A stretch of 64,000 nt of DNA from Polydactylus sextarius (taxonomy: Eukaryota; Chordata; Actinopteri; Polynemidae). Positions 36,874 through 48,552 of this stretch are shown in pieces (position 1 is the first letter of the stretch; the number at the start of each line of letters is the position of its first letter). The translations under genes and the position numbers were made by a program. Location of the stretch: NCBI GenBank assembly GCA_016801845.1, contig CM028914.1, positions 19,729,272 through 19,793,271 of the forward strand. The letters are read 5' to 3'. The notes below the pieces were generated by a model. It was given only the letters and a program-made list of their open reading frames with translations. It ran no database searches and was not told the DNA's origin.

Positions 36874-37366
36874 AGGCCCACATACTCTCCCTTTACGTAC
36901 ATAAGTAGGTACATGCGTTCCTAACGTCAGACCATTCATACTTCCTATGCATGTTTTACATTGGCATGGTTATTAACAACACATCCACTAGAAGGCAGCG
37001 ACAAGTGTGGAGTTCCAAACTGCAACATAAGTTTCAAATAACAAACATGGCGACGGTGAAGGAGATCACAGCGCACATTCTAAGAAAGCAATAAAAGAGT
37101 TAGCACAGTAGACAGCGGTGGTTTGTGCGGCCGTTAAATACATAGCATTCGGAGATTTCTGTTTTCTTCTTTGTTCCTTTCGTGGTCGCATGTGAGCTAT
37201 ACTGCGCAACACTGCCTCGATGGTTTCCAGTGGTATTAATCCGTTTACTGCATACTGCTATGGATCACTAAGCTCCCTGAAAATGGACCAAATTATGCAA
37301 GTAATGACAGACGAAAGGCTCTGTCCATCTCCGTATGCGTATCCTGCGTAGAGCATAAATGGGCCT
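36874..37366. mobile_element. PIF/Harbinger-like miniature element (MITE)
   Basis: A 493-bp element is bounded by short inverted ends: AGGCCCA at 36874-36880 on the left and TGGGCCT at 37360-37366 on the right. It is flanked on both sides by TTA (36871-36873 and 37367-37369). Beyond the first seven bases both ends continue with related CTC...TACG/CATA-type sequence (the right end, antisense, reads ATTTATGCTCTACGCAGG). A 3-bp TTA/TAA duplication and this kind of end are hallmarks of PIF/Harbinger elements. The interior has no transposase, only a short open stretch near ATGGCGACGGTGAAGG (37048). It must have been mobilised in trans. Confidence 0.7.
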
Positions 37367-39984
37367 TTACTCCAGACATTTTGGTCTCATCATTAAATTT
37401 TCTCACAGCTGTGATTACTCTTTACATCCCCTTTTGGATTTTTATTGATGAATTCCTTTTTAAAGCAGCAATACTTTTTGACTCACAGTACTGTCACTTT
37501 GCTGTCATTCTGTCACTGCTCTTCACCAAAGGTCTGTGTTGGTGCTTTGTAACAGAGTAAAATCCTATCAGAATGAGCTTGGATGACAAACATAGGAGGC
37601 TTTGCTTGGATTAGACAACCACAGAGCATCTCAGGCGTGGTGACATCCCAGGGTTTGTGTACACCAACACTGGTTTAATGTACCTCATTGGGCTTAAAGG
37701 TCCAAATCCTGTTGTCAGTATCCAATGGCAACGTGGTGACTGAAGCAATAAGATGATTAAATATGACCATTCACAGATGAAGAAGATGATGAACTACATG
37801 AAGAAGATTTAAGTGGAACCTTCATAACCTGACTTTTATGTCAGGTCAAAGTCCAATATCACAGTCCTGCATTTCCCATGATGCATCTCAGCTATGTCTT
37901 CCATTTGGTCCTCCTCAACTCCCTCTAGACGTCCTCTATTATTTCATTTCATTTAAATGCTTGAATTCTGTCTAAATTCAGCATGGGACATCATTATCCT
38001 GATGACGTCACAGTAAATGTATTCAAATTGTATTAATGTATTCATCACAACCCATAAAGGTGTATCAGTACCACTCTGTGTAAAATCTGTTAAAACTGTA
38101 GAGATCTACTTCACATTCATCACATCCTGTCTACACTATTTAGATAGATATAATCAACTAAACCTGAATGAAGCTCACATTTCATCAGGTGTGCCACGTT
38201 CATTTACATCTCAGGTGTCTTCAGCTCAGCATAGAATCTGAAAATAGACACACTTTTTGTGTGACTAATAAGAACCTATTTATGTTGAAAATAAAAGCCA
38301 GCACCTGTCATGTTTTTGTCTAAATTATCTTTCCTTGCACATAATCTTCACATAATACAAGAATTAAGTATCAACAGCTGATCTGCATTCATATATGACA
38401 TGTAGCTGTGTAGGGAACTTATCAGGACTTGTGGTATCAGGTTTGCATAGGACTCCTGATATCAGGATATTATTTTTCAATAAATTGTGTCTATATAAAT
38501 GGCCTTTTGGTTAGAAATGTTACATTGAAATGATTGAAATAGGAAGAAAATAACTAGTAGCACTTACTCCTGAGATATAAACGTGTGGCACACGAACAAT
38601 GGAGACAAGACCACTTCTGGAAACAGGCTGGGAAAGCAAAGCAGATGAATAGTCAAAGATTCAGACTCAGGATGTCAGCCTGGACTCAAAGCAGCTGTAA
38701 GGAATAGACATTTGCCTCAATGGGAGCTAGAGGTAGACATTTACATGCTGCAGCAAGAATCCAAATGTGTTAGCCATGCTGAAGTTACTCAGCAGTATGC
38801 AGTGTTAAACTTCCATGCCATCAAGATCAAGTTTATATACATGACTGATAACTTGCAAGTGGGAATCTCAATTAATGTGTTAGAAAATATTAATTTTTAG
38901 CAGTTTGCAATATGAAATACTGGAAACTGCCCCTCCAACTGTCACTAAGTGAGACTGCAGATGGTGAGGACCAAATGCCACGAAGGTCATGATCTAAGTT
39001 TAAAGACAAAGTGAAATAAACAACACAGTTGATTTGGAAACTTGACTGTAACTAGAGTAGAGGGGAGATATATTAGCAGCAGCTGTGTGTTTACATATCA
39101 GCTGGCAAAACTTTTGCTTTCATTCCTACAGAGTGTGGCTCAAATTTATTAATTCAACCTTTACCCTCTGTCTCCTGATGTGTGTCAGGTAAGTGTGTGT
39201 GTATTAGGAAGGTGACAGTCCACAGTAGCTAAATAGCCCCCTGTAGATGCACATTGTGCTGCAGTCACGCTATATGTGCTCACTTTTTGGTGTCTGAAGG
39301 ATCTGATTTAAATGGCTCTTATAAATAAACCCTGACCACATGCTGTGTTCAATTTCACTTAAAAATGTGACATTACTACCATTAAAAAAAACTATGTTTC
39401 ACTGTGACTTTAACTGTATTGCTGTATCCAAATGATAACATTAATATGTCAACCCAAAACCTAGTTTCCTTGACAACTTGCTATGCATGTAAAATGCACT
39501 CTGTCACTGAAGACAGTTTATTATATTTCTCAGTGCTCAGGGGTTTAAGACCAACCCAAATTCTTCTGTTAAGAAAAAATGGGACCCAATGTAAACTGAG
39601 AAACCCTCTTTAAAACAATAAAACTACAAAAATGAATTGTTGCTATGAAAACAGAGAGCCCCAGGAAATGTGTTGTTTTACTTGACAAGCAACACACAAA
39701 TCTGGCCTCTGGAGTTGAGAGAAAATGACTGAAATGCAAACAGAGAAAAACAAGAATAAAGCAAGATTTTTGCTTTATAAATCTGGTGAACACAACATTA
39801 CATTTGTAATCTTTTGTGGTGTAATATGTTATTCAATGTAGGTGTGTTAAGCCATTGTAAATCATTACTTTAATCAGACAGGTCCTTGTTCTGCACCCAT
39901 TCACTGTGTGTTTCCAAAGACAGTAGTTGTAGCATGCAGGCAGCGCTACACACATATGAGCACATGCAGACACACACACACATT
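37367..39984. other. noncoding stretch, no gene recognised
   Basis: AT-rich. A palindromic CCTGATATCAGG occurs at about 38455-38467. Short open frames show no family. Confidence 0.5.
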
Positions 39985-40340
39985 CATGCCCTCAGTAGCT
40001 GATTAATAAGAGCACAGCCCAAGGCATTTACCACCACTCCATTATTCAGTTTGATTATCTGGAGGAAATGATAGAGTATTAGAGCTTTTAATGACTTTGG
40101 CATCCCCTTGTGTATTACTTGCTGATGAGGACGGTTTTAATCATTGTGCTGTGCTAACTTGGTCCAGAATCACAGCAGCATATTAATGTAGCGTGCTGAA
40201 ACCATACACAAACACAGGTTAACAGGCCTCATAAGCAGAAAAAGAGCAACGTGGGAATGCTAGCAAATTAAAATACATGATTAATATGCTGATTCTTTAG
40301 AGGATCTGGGAATTTGTTCTGTTGGACCTCTGACACTGTT
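39985..40340. promoter_or_regulatory. candidate conserved noncoding element
   Basis: A repeat-poor 350-bp segment with several TAAT cores: GCTGATTAATAAGAGC, CATATTAATGTAG and CATGATTAATATGCTG. It also has TTTGATTATCTGG and a TGATGAGGACGG patch. The composition is typical of developmental CNEs. Inference only. Confidence 0.3.
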
Positions 40341-41499
40341 GGTTAGGAAATTATCCTGCCTGTAAAGGTAAATAAAATAACAAATGCTGACAGTGGATCA
40401 ACACATCATTTCCAATTCCCAAGGTTTGACCATTTAGATTATACACAAGAGTATAAAAAGCAACATGGCAGTCTTGAAGATGACTCATTAAAACAAAATG
40501 AGTCTTTGCTTACTCTCTTTTGCTTTAAAATGGGTTTTAAAAAAAGGTTCCTCTTCTCTTTCATTCATGAACATTTATACTGTACAGTATCTAAAAAATG
40601 TATCTGTGGTGAAAAGTAGTAAATGAAAGGACCACTGATGGTTAGTATTATCAAGTAAGATACTAATGCACCCTGGTGTCCCTGAGTTATATGAGACAAT
40701 GAGAGAGAACTGTGTGTGAATGTGTTTTTCAACCCTGTGCTGAACGAGTCTCTTTGTCTGAATTAGCAATGATCTAGAGACTTTGAATCCTTTCTACAAG
40801 TGTCTTTATACTTACCGATGAACTCTGTTAGGGCAGCACTGACTGCAATTCTTTATATAGGATATATTTCTTATGATGCTGTAATAATACTGTCAAATTA
40901 TCTACTTTTGTGAAATCATACATGGACATGCTATTGCAAATACCAAACCATCTGTAAGCATTACAAGAGGGAATGAAAGCAACAGTTTTTCCAGCACTTG
41001 GACATAGGAATAACAGTAGTGTGATGTTAGTTATTACTTGTAATGGTGTTATAAAAGCTATTACGAGCTCTGCTATTTGCTGCACCTATAAAAAAAACTA
41101 CTTGCTGTAAAATCCTGGTCAGAGGCCAGATCTGTAGAAAGAGACTTGTTGCCAAAAGAATTGCCGCTAATGGGTTCAGGGTTACAAGGCTTAATATAAA
41201 ACGGGTTGGAAGCGATGTATGCAAAACTTAAAATCTCTGAGAACGTTTCACTCTGGTTTCAGTTTAAATCAAACATTCTGCTATTACTTGTGTGTAAAGT
41301 TACAGCACAATACTGCAGGTGATGTGTAGTTTGCATCACCTCGGATGCGGTCACTGTTATTTTAACCTCATTTCTAGGCTTTGATTTCACCAGTAGCTGC
41401 AGATTTAGCTTAAATATGTGCTTCACAAAACACAAAGGAAAAAAACATCTTCAATACAAATTCAACAACAAGAGATACATAACACATCCCATGATTACA
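40341..41499. other. noncoding stretch
   Basis: No gene or repeat family recognised. Confidence 0.5.
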
Positions 41500-41577
41500 C
41501 AGACAATACAATCAAATGAGCACATCAGTATACAATACAATATAATACAAAATACAATATAGTGCAGTACAATACAC
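41500..41577. repeat. degenerate (AATAC)n minisatellite-like tract
   Basis: Irregular AATAC/ATACA units with AATATAATAC variants, interrupted near 41515-41530. A minus-strand open frame across it is rich in Ile, Cys and Tyr because of the repeat. Confidence 0.6.
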
Positions 41578-42978
41578 AAGTCCACTGAAGTTTGTCCACC
41601 CATCCAGTGTTGTTTAAATGAGCTCATAACTTCAGTTTTGACACTATGATTCAAATCTAATGGGAGAGCTCTGCCACAGACCAAATCAATAGTAAATGTA
41701 CCAGCTATTGTAAATAGCTTGTATCATTTTAAGTCATGTAGAAAATAGTGCAACAATAAGTTACAAACCATAGCAAGATCTCACATATACTTTTGGTCTG
41801 TCTTGCAGTGTTTCTATATTTAGTTGTGTTTTCTAAAGTTGGTGGTGCTGTATGTTTTTTTCTTAACAGTGTTTTCATGGTTCAACATTGTAAATGGGCT
41901 CAAAAATGATCTGAAACTGAAGACTAAATAATGTAAGAGAAATAAAAGTGAAAAAGTCCCCCAGGGGTTTATCCAAGGTCTCCATGTATTTCCCAACCAC
42001 ATACCGTCCTTGGGAATCTAGAGAAGGATGTCTGTGGGTTTATTGTCTCCAGACTTGACTGCTATGAATGTTATTGTCATTTTAGTGTCAGCGTGTGAAT
42101 TATCCAAAAGACAGTGTAACAAAACACTGTTGCTAAGCTTTAAATACGTAGTAAAGGAAGCTCCAACATCACAGCAATCCTTGTTATCCTGAATTGTTGT
42201 AACCTTGCCTTGGCTAACCTTGAACTGTTGTACCATCTGTGATATCCTAACTTCCTATAATCTAATCACTGCTGGGATCCTCAGAGAGAGCCCTGCTCAT
42301 GGCTACAAAATCCTCCCTGCCACTCAGAAATAGGAGGGACTCAGGAGTAACATGAGGTTGGCCTGCAGCATCTCCAGGCTGATACTGATATAACATCTCA
42401 TCTGTGTTTTACTTGACTCTAGATACAATTCATAAATTCAATCAACCCTGACACACTATGTTTTACTCACACTACACATTGGTTCTGTTGTCACTGGGAG
42501 AATATTTCTCTTGTCAGGCTCCAGCACATAAAACACACTCTCCACTGAGGTGGCATCACCTAAGGCATGTCTGCCATCATCATAAACATATCTGAGCAGT
42601 AGCAGAATTATAATGAAGCCTCGAACTGTAACGACATCCTGCATATCATTCGTTTTGCCTCAGGCTGTAAAGGTTAGCATGATCTCTGACTTTAACGGTG
42701 ATGGAAACCTTTTCTAATTGACTGAAGGATCAATTGATTGCTTAAATGTGACATTCATTTACACAGCCAAAGTGATATGGAAGGTCATTTTCACAGTTCA
42801 GTCAGGTGGCTGTGTTAACGCACTGACAGCAGAACCATGTGAGGTTAATCCCAGCATCGCTCTCTGGGATAGTGGGGCAGGAATTAATGTGACACTTAAA
42901 TGACAGCGGTTTCCTAAAAAGGGGTGAGAATCAATTTTCAGTGTGCAGCAAACTGGTCTGACCCACACTGTTAGGCAA
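41578..42978. other. noncoding stretch
   Basis: Short open frames without family. No transposon ends recognised. Confidence 0.5.
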
Positions 42979-43003
42979 CCCCCACCCCCTACTCCCTGCT
43001 CCC
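42979..43003 (-). other. C-rich run, G-quadruplex motif on the minus strand
   Basis: Four C tracts (5, 5, 3, 3) with loops of 1-4 bases fit the quadruplex pattern on the complementary strand. No nearby gene is visible. Confidence 0.55.
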
Positions 43004-44009
43004 AGCTCCCAGCAGAGTGTGTTAAATCCAGTCCAAGCACGATGCTTGAATAAATCTGCATTCAATTAACAGATTAGTCACCATTTAAACATGGCTTCCT
43101 CTCTTTACCACTAATCTGCCAAGTGGGTGTCTGTGAATGACACAACACAGCATTTCAATATGTTTGTATTTGAAATGGATGGTAGATGATTTGATGGAAA
43201 TGTCTAATGTGTGAGGAGGGGAGTTAGAGCTTCAGCAGTAATACAATCAGGGGAAAAAAGGTGTAATGTTTTAGATAATCTGACAGGGAAGGAAAGAAGG
43301 AAACCTGATGTGTAGAATTTGCAGGTAGTAAATCATTTTGGACAGTTTGGATATTGTAATGTTCAGTAGCTGACTGAGATGCAGCAGCAATTAGTCTGGA
43401 TGTTGGGACACATGCAGGTTATAAATAAGGATGTCACAGTTACTTTGAAATGTTTTATGGCTGTTCCATCATTATTTCTTCATACTGACATGTTTTCTCC
43501 ACATCCCTCTGTGTTTCCAGTCTCCTCACATCTACTCAAGACATTGTTGGCCATGCATACACTGATCCTATTTCAGTTTCTGGTGTGATGACATTTCCTC
43601 AGGACATTAGTTTACTGTCATTAATCCCTGTTCAGAGCTCATCTGTTCTCAGTTTTGACATCCTTACCCCTGACCTCATCTCGCAGGGCTGACAAGGACT
43701 ACCGCTGCATCAACTCAGCCTATCCTCAGACCACATTCATCCATCACCCTATTTCTTCCTGCTTCCTGTGGACTGGATATTATATTGAACCATGACATCA
43801 TTGATCCTCCTTTCCAAAGGAAACATTACAGAAGATACTAAGAAATGCCTTATTTTTTGCTCTGTATTGGTCTTTGTACTGAATTAAATAAAGAGCTACT
43901 CCCCCTTTTGACTGAACATCCACAGTCAGTGGTGAAAATCTCAGACAGGAATCTCAGACATACAGACAGCTACACTGTTGCTTTGGGTAGCAATGTCTCT
44001 GAGCTGATC
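43004..44009. other. noncoding stretch
   Basis: An AATAAA within ATTAAATAAAGAGC occurs at about 43885, but no transcript can be argued. Nothing else. Confidence 0.45.
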
Positions 44010-44400
44010 ATTCAGTCCACTATTTTTGCCCCACTGAAATATCTTGGCAACCATGGGATGAAATTTTCTATGGATATTCACAGGCGCTGGAGGATGAATC
44101 CTGCTGACTTTGACGATAAAGCCTATCCTCTGGCACCACTAGTCTGACATTTGTGACTTTTAATCAAATGTCTTGACAATTATTGAATGGATTGATATTA
44201 AATTTAGTTTAGACATTGATGTCACCCTCAGGGTTATTAATAATATCTCTGGTGATCCTTTTCCATCAAGTCATGACCAAATTGCTGCAATGATAATGAC
44301 TTTTCAACATCAGCCTCAGTTGGACTTCATGCTTATTACTATGAACATGGTAATACCTAATACCTACTACTACCTACTAAAGATATGTAGAATTAAACTT
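44010..44400 (+). repeat. dispersed teleost repeat, most complete copy
   Basis: The order is CAGTCCACTATTTTTGCCCC, GAAATATCTTGGCAACCATGG, TGGATATTCACAGG, GGATGAATCCTGCTGACTTTG, CCTCTGGCACCAC, then a second half beginning TTGACAATTATTGAATGGATTG with GGTGATCC and CATCAGCCTCAGTTGGAC. This is the block order of a frequent acanthomorph repeat containing two similar halves. It is nonautonomous with no protein, and the class is uncertain. Fragments of the same family lie at 16808-16855 and 28857-28940. Confidence 0.6.
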
Positions 44401-44521
44401 TTCTTTATGTTACTATGTGCACATCGTAACATCCACTGCAGAACATGCTGAACCGATAGTATCGCCAGGACAACATGCTTTCCAAAACCTTTATACATCA
44501 CTGTTAAAAGATTTTATTTTA

Positions 44522-44590
44522 ATGATGCTATTGTTAGGGTCTTGTTAGGTTTAGACTCAAAAAACACTTGGTTAGGTTTATGGAAAGCTT
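44522..44590 (+). repeat. GTTAGGTTTAG-type short repeat
   Basis: TTGTTAGGGTCTTGTTAGGTTTAG and TTGGTTAGGTTTATGG form two imperfect units about 40 bp apart. 'GGTTAGGTTTAGG..AAA..ATGGTT' is a frequent phrase in fish genomic repeats. A related run (GGTTAAGTTTAGG) is at 52385-52420. Not telomeric: it lacks TTAGGG arrays. Confidence 0.4.
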
Positions 44591-46490
44591 ATGGTTTGGC
44601 TTCATATGTATGTAAAGAACAATTTGAAATGCAGTGAGATTAAATGGCCCAGTAACATCACACTTGAATGCATCAGTGTAAATATCTACCTTTTGAGGGA
44701 GATGTCTCTGGCAGTTATCTGCATCTATCGCAAACCTAAAGCTGGTCTGGATTTCTATGACCAGCTTAAAGCACTCCTTGCGGTATGCAATCATAAATTC
44801 TTAATCATAATCATAATCGTAATCATTCTTCTCTTTTGCGATTTCAATGTCAATTGGAATAACCAAAATGATAAAAAAAAAAAAAAAACTCATAATGGAT
44901 TACTTCAACCTCATTCAACTAATAGAACAACCCACCAGAATCACACACTGTACTCGTTCTAGTATTGACCTAGTTTTCACCAATAAACCAGAAAGAATCA
45001 CAAACACCCACAACTTGTTAACAGGTCTCTCAGACCACTTTTTTTTTTTTTACCATAAAGGTCAAATGCTCAGAAAATCTATGTCACTCTTCGACCAACT
45101 GTACTATTGATATGATAATTCCCAATAACCAGCTAGAAAACATGAATAGAGCCCTGAAAGATATTGGCTGGAGTGATCTTATGGAATGTGAAGATGTAGA
45201 CGCTGGCAATGATTTGTTTCTTTCGAAAGTCAATAAGGTCATTCTCTCGTTTTCCAGGAGGGGGCGCCCTGGGAGGAAGAAGTCCAGCTCTCTCCCTCGG
45301 CTGAACTCTACATGTTTAAAACTTATAAAGCATAGGGATCAGTTACTTAGAAAATCTGTTAAGTCTGGGCTTATTACAGACAGACTTAACTTCACAAGAG
45401 ATAGAAATAAAGTCTGTAGAAATAAATAAAGTCTGAATTATGTTATGCCAAAGCATTTTTAAAAAAATCCAAATTATTGAAAATGCCAGAGGTAAAAGCA
45501 AAAAAATATGGCAGAACATTAATAAACTGACAGGGAAACAGCTCAAACAGGGGACCAAAGGCTTGGAATTAACAATTAGCAATCAACTAGTGAGAAATCC
45601 TGTCTCTCCTGAGCTGTCCTGTCTCAAGGGCTTAACTCTTTCTTTATTAGATCAATAGAAGATCTGGTGAAGCAGTTCACATCTTCTGAGGGCTCTGATC
45701 AGCTGGCTCCTGCTCAAACTGACAATGACCAACCCCCACTTATGTATTTTGGCATGGAAATTGGCCACTGTTACCCCTATATTCAAAGCTGGGGACAAAG
45801 CTCACATGAATAATTACAGACCAATCAGTATTTTACCTGTCACCTCAAAAATGATAGGCAACCTTAGCAACCTTCCATTATGTTCTCTCAGTCTGGGGTG
45901 TTTTTGGGAACAGAAGAGTTAGAAGTTCTTATGGATTTTAAATACTTAGGTGTGATTATAGACTCCAGTCTTTTTTTAAATAAACACATAAAAATGATAT
46001 CCAAAAAGATTAAATTCAATCTCTATAATTTTAAGCAAATTAGAGGTTCAATGTCAGATGCTGCTGCCCTGATGTTCGTACACGCAATGGTATTTTCTCA
46101 TCTGAGCTATTGTGTTACCAGCTAGTCTATGTCGGGCTCTACCATCTTTAAACCAGTAGAGCTTCTGTATAAAAAGGCACTTAGATAAAAAAAAAAAAAA
46201 AAAAACCTCTCCCATACCATCACTGCAACATCTTAGAGAAATACAATCTAATAAATTCTCCTACATCTGCTTATTTTATAAAGTTTTACATGGCCTTAGA
46301 GCTGACCAAACATGTAACCACCTCTAATTCACGCTGATGAATTGTTCTATTTTTTATCTGTTTAATTATCTTTCATACTCTTTCTTGCCATATAGATAGC
46401 TTTATTAACCATGCCTATGTACGTCTACTGTATTCTTGTTATGTGTGTCCTATGTCTATTACACTTAAACAATAAACCTTCCTATGTTGG
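44591..46490 (+). mobile_element. decayed non-LTR retrotransposon (LINE, Jockey-superfamily type)
   Basis: Remnants of one LINE ORF2-like protein occur in order on the plus strand, split by stops and frameshifts. An APE-type endonuclease comes first, with LAVICIYRKPKAGLDFYDQL, CDFNVNW (44834 on; usual GDFN, so Gly is now Cys), IDLVFTNKPERIT and GLSDH (45024-45038). A linker with LIKHRDQLLRKSV and KIWQNINKLTGKQ follows. Reverse transcriptase starts with PIFKAGDKAHMNNYRPISI (about 45776-45832). The sequence then jumps to the RT 3' part, DFKYLGVIIDSSL (from 45937) to FSHLSYCVTS (46123). A further degenerate C-terminal stretch (PLPYHHCNILEKYNL-like, 46206-46255) and an AATAAA near 46471 complete it. 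The RT catalytic core is absent. A16 (44873-44888) and A19 (46187-46205) interrupt the frames. The motifs fit L2/CR1/Rex1-like clades; the exact clade is unresolved. The 5' end is truncated and the 3' end approximate. Confidence 0.9.
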
Positions 46491-47040
46491 AATTTAGCCC
46501 CCGGCTATAATCTGGCACATTATGTGTATTTTGTAGGCGTTCATCAATGTGCATTGTCCTGAACATTGATGGGCTTTTGCAGCATAATGTTGTAAACACT
46601 TTCTACTTGCACGAACATGTCTTTGCATCTGTTCTCACCTCCCAGCACTAATTTATTTCTCCTCAATTTAGATGACCTGTGTTAAAATGTTTTTAAAACA
46701 GAATCATTTTAGACTATATCTCAAAGTTTCAACACTCTGCTGTGTTCTAAGGTGGAATAATGCTTGATCTACTTACTGCATTGATTTAGCTATATAGTTT
46801 AGCCATATTACTGTTTGCTTCATTTGCAGTGGGATCACATTGTACAGAACGCAATTAACCACTTGGCATTATTTCTACTATGTTAAGGGTTAAGGGGAAA
46901 AAACCTTACAGTATTTCAAATGTTAATGTTGATGTAATTATTTTGTTTATTTTTTTTTAAACTGGCGGCAGATTGTATCGCTTTTATGTAATATCAGATT
47001 GTGAAAAAGAGAACAAAAAGCAGCCTTTCTTTTAATGTAA
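46491..47040. other. noncoding stretch
   Basis: AT-rich, no feature recognised. Confidence 0.5.
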
Positions 47041-47260
47041 TGGATTTTATAGCTTTGATAAAACAACTGTGATGTGAGCATGTGTGGGTGCAATGGGAAT
47101 GGGATTGGAATGTTGGAATCCTTTAATCACCATGCCAATATTAATGGAGCCTGCTGCTTAAGTCCCCCACCACAACAGCACTTCAGCTTTCCAATAACAG
47201 CTAATTAATAGAGCACCTATCTGCAACCCAGGATGGAGTTAGAAGTGTGTCACACTCAAT
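47040..47260. promoter_or_regulatory. candidate conserved noncoding element
   Basis: A repeat-poor segment with CCTTTAATCACCATGCCAAT, ATTAATGGAGCC and ACAGCTAATTAATAGAGC. The homeodomain-type cores are set in mixed sequence. Texture of a CNE, unproven. Confidence 0.28.
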
Positions 47261-48019
47261 TTATTTCTTCACTACAACAGTCTATAGTGTGAGAAATGGA
47301 GCCCACACACACACACATGCAATCCAAATGGATGAACACAACCGTACGCTTTCACAGTGACACACCGTCATGTTTGCCTCTTTGACAGGCTGCTTCAGAC
47401 AACCACTGAAACATACAGTACATGGACACGCACACACAAAGTCTCTGCCCGTCCTCATTGAGAAGACAGATCTCCTGAGCTGTAGCTGACATCATGTACT
47501 TAGCGTGTCATACAGATGTCACACTGATCCTGCTCAGACTGCCAGAGAGTGCAGTCAAGTATGAATGGCAGAGCCTGCGATGAATTCCTCCGTCTGCCAC
47601 AGTCAGTGGACCGTCTCACACCCCCACAAACCCCCAATGAATTACAGAGATAAGTGGCTTTCACAGGTCTTGTACGCCACTATGTGTGCTTATGTGGAGC
47701 TCTCCAGCTGATAAGAAGCTGCATCACACATCTGGCAGTAAAACATGTTATATAATTAATTGTATACAAAAAAAAGCCAAGAATCTCGGAAGCTAGCCTA
47801 CTGTATTTGCTTAAGTTATGTGTTATGGAGACAGGATAATAAGGAGAGAAATTTAAAAAGATATAAACCAGCTTGAAGATTCAACACTAAAATTATCTCT
47901 ATCAAGATGAACTTATTAACATATTAACTTATTCTTCCTGCAGAGCTGCCACCAGACACACTTTCCCGAGGATTTGCAGGCCACATCCTAAAAGCTTTTT
48001 TTTTTTTCAAATTCTGATA
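47261..48019. other. noncoding stretch
   Basis: Short CA patches (near 47305-47318). No gene recognised. Confidence 0.5.
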
Positions 48020-48400
48020 AACGATTGCCCTAACAGTGCCAGACAAATTACTCTCCGATGACTCAGTGCAAAACAATAATATAACAAATAATCCTCGAAG
48101 TCACTGAAGGAGTAGGAAGAATGCTTCTTGGGGTAAGTGGCAGAAAAAAACACTTCGCTCCCTGCCATAGTTCTTGGCATGCAGACAAGTGCGGTGCAAT
48201 GACACTGTAATAGGAGCTAATGAACCATTCATCAGGGGAGATGATTTGCTGCTTAGATGTGGTGGTAATATTGATGGCAGAGTCGAAGGTAGCCACAACA
48301 ACGCATCAGACCACCCATCACATCTCGCTGCCCCCAGAGGGAGGAAGAGACCAATTAATTACTGACTGTTAGTTCAATGGCAATTAGGCTGCTTGTAAGC
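48020..48400. promoter_or_regulatory. candidate conserved noncoding element
   Basis: Repeat-poor sequence rich in candidate factor sites: an AP-1 consensus TGACTCA (48059-48065), SOX/FOX-like AACAATAATATAACAAATAA, GAGCTAATGAACC, ACCAATTAATTACTG and GGCAATTAGGC. Three short open frames (63-77 codons) overlap on both strands and shadow one another, so coding is unlikely. The density and the lack of repeats make it one of the better enhancer candidates here. Conservation was not tested. Confidence 0.32.
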
Positions 48401-48532
48401 TGGTATCCACTCTGCTCTATACCACTGTTTTTCTCCACACAAACCTCATGTGAGGATCCTAGCTGGACTTGAATGAACCTTATGGAAAAATAATGTAAGC
48501 ACAAGCTGAAATTCAATAATAGAAAACAGCGG
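48401..48532. other. noncoding spacer
   Basis: Nothing recognised. Confidence 0.5.
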
Positions 48533-48552
48533 GAGAGAGAGAGAGAGAGAGA
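48533..48552. repeat. (GA)10 microsatellite
   Basis: Ten perfect GA units followed by an A-rich stretch. Confidence 0.93.
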
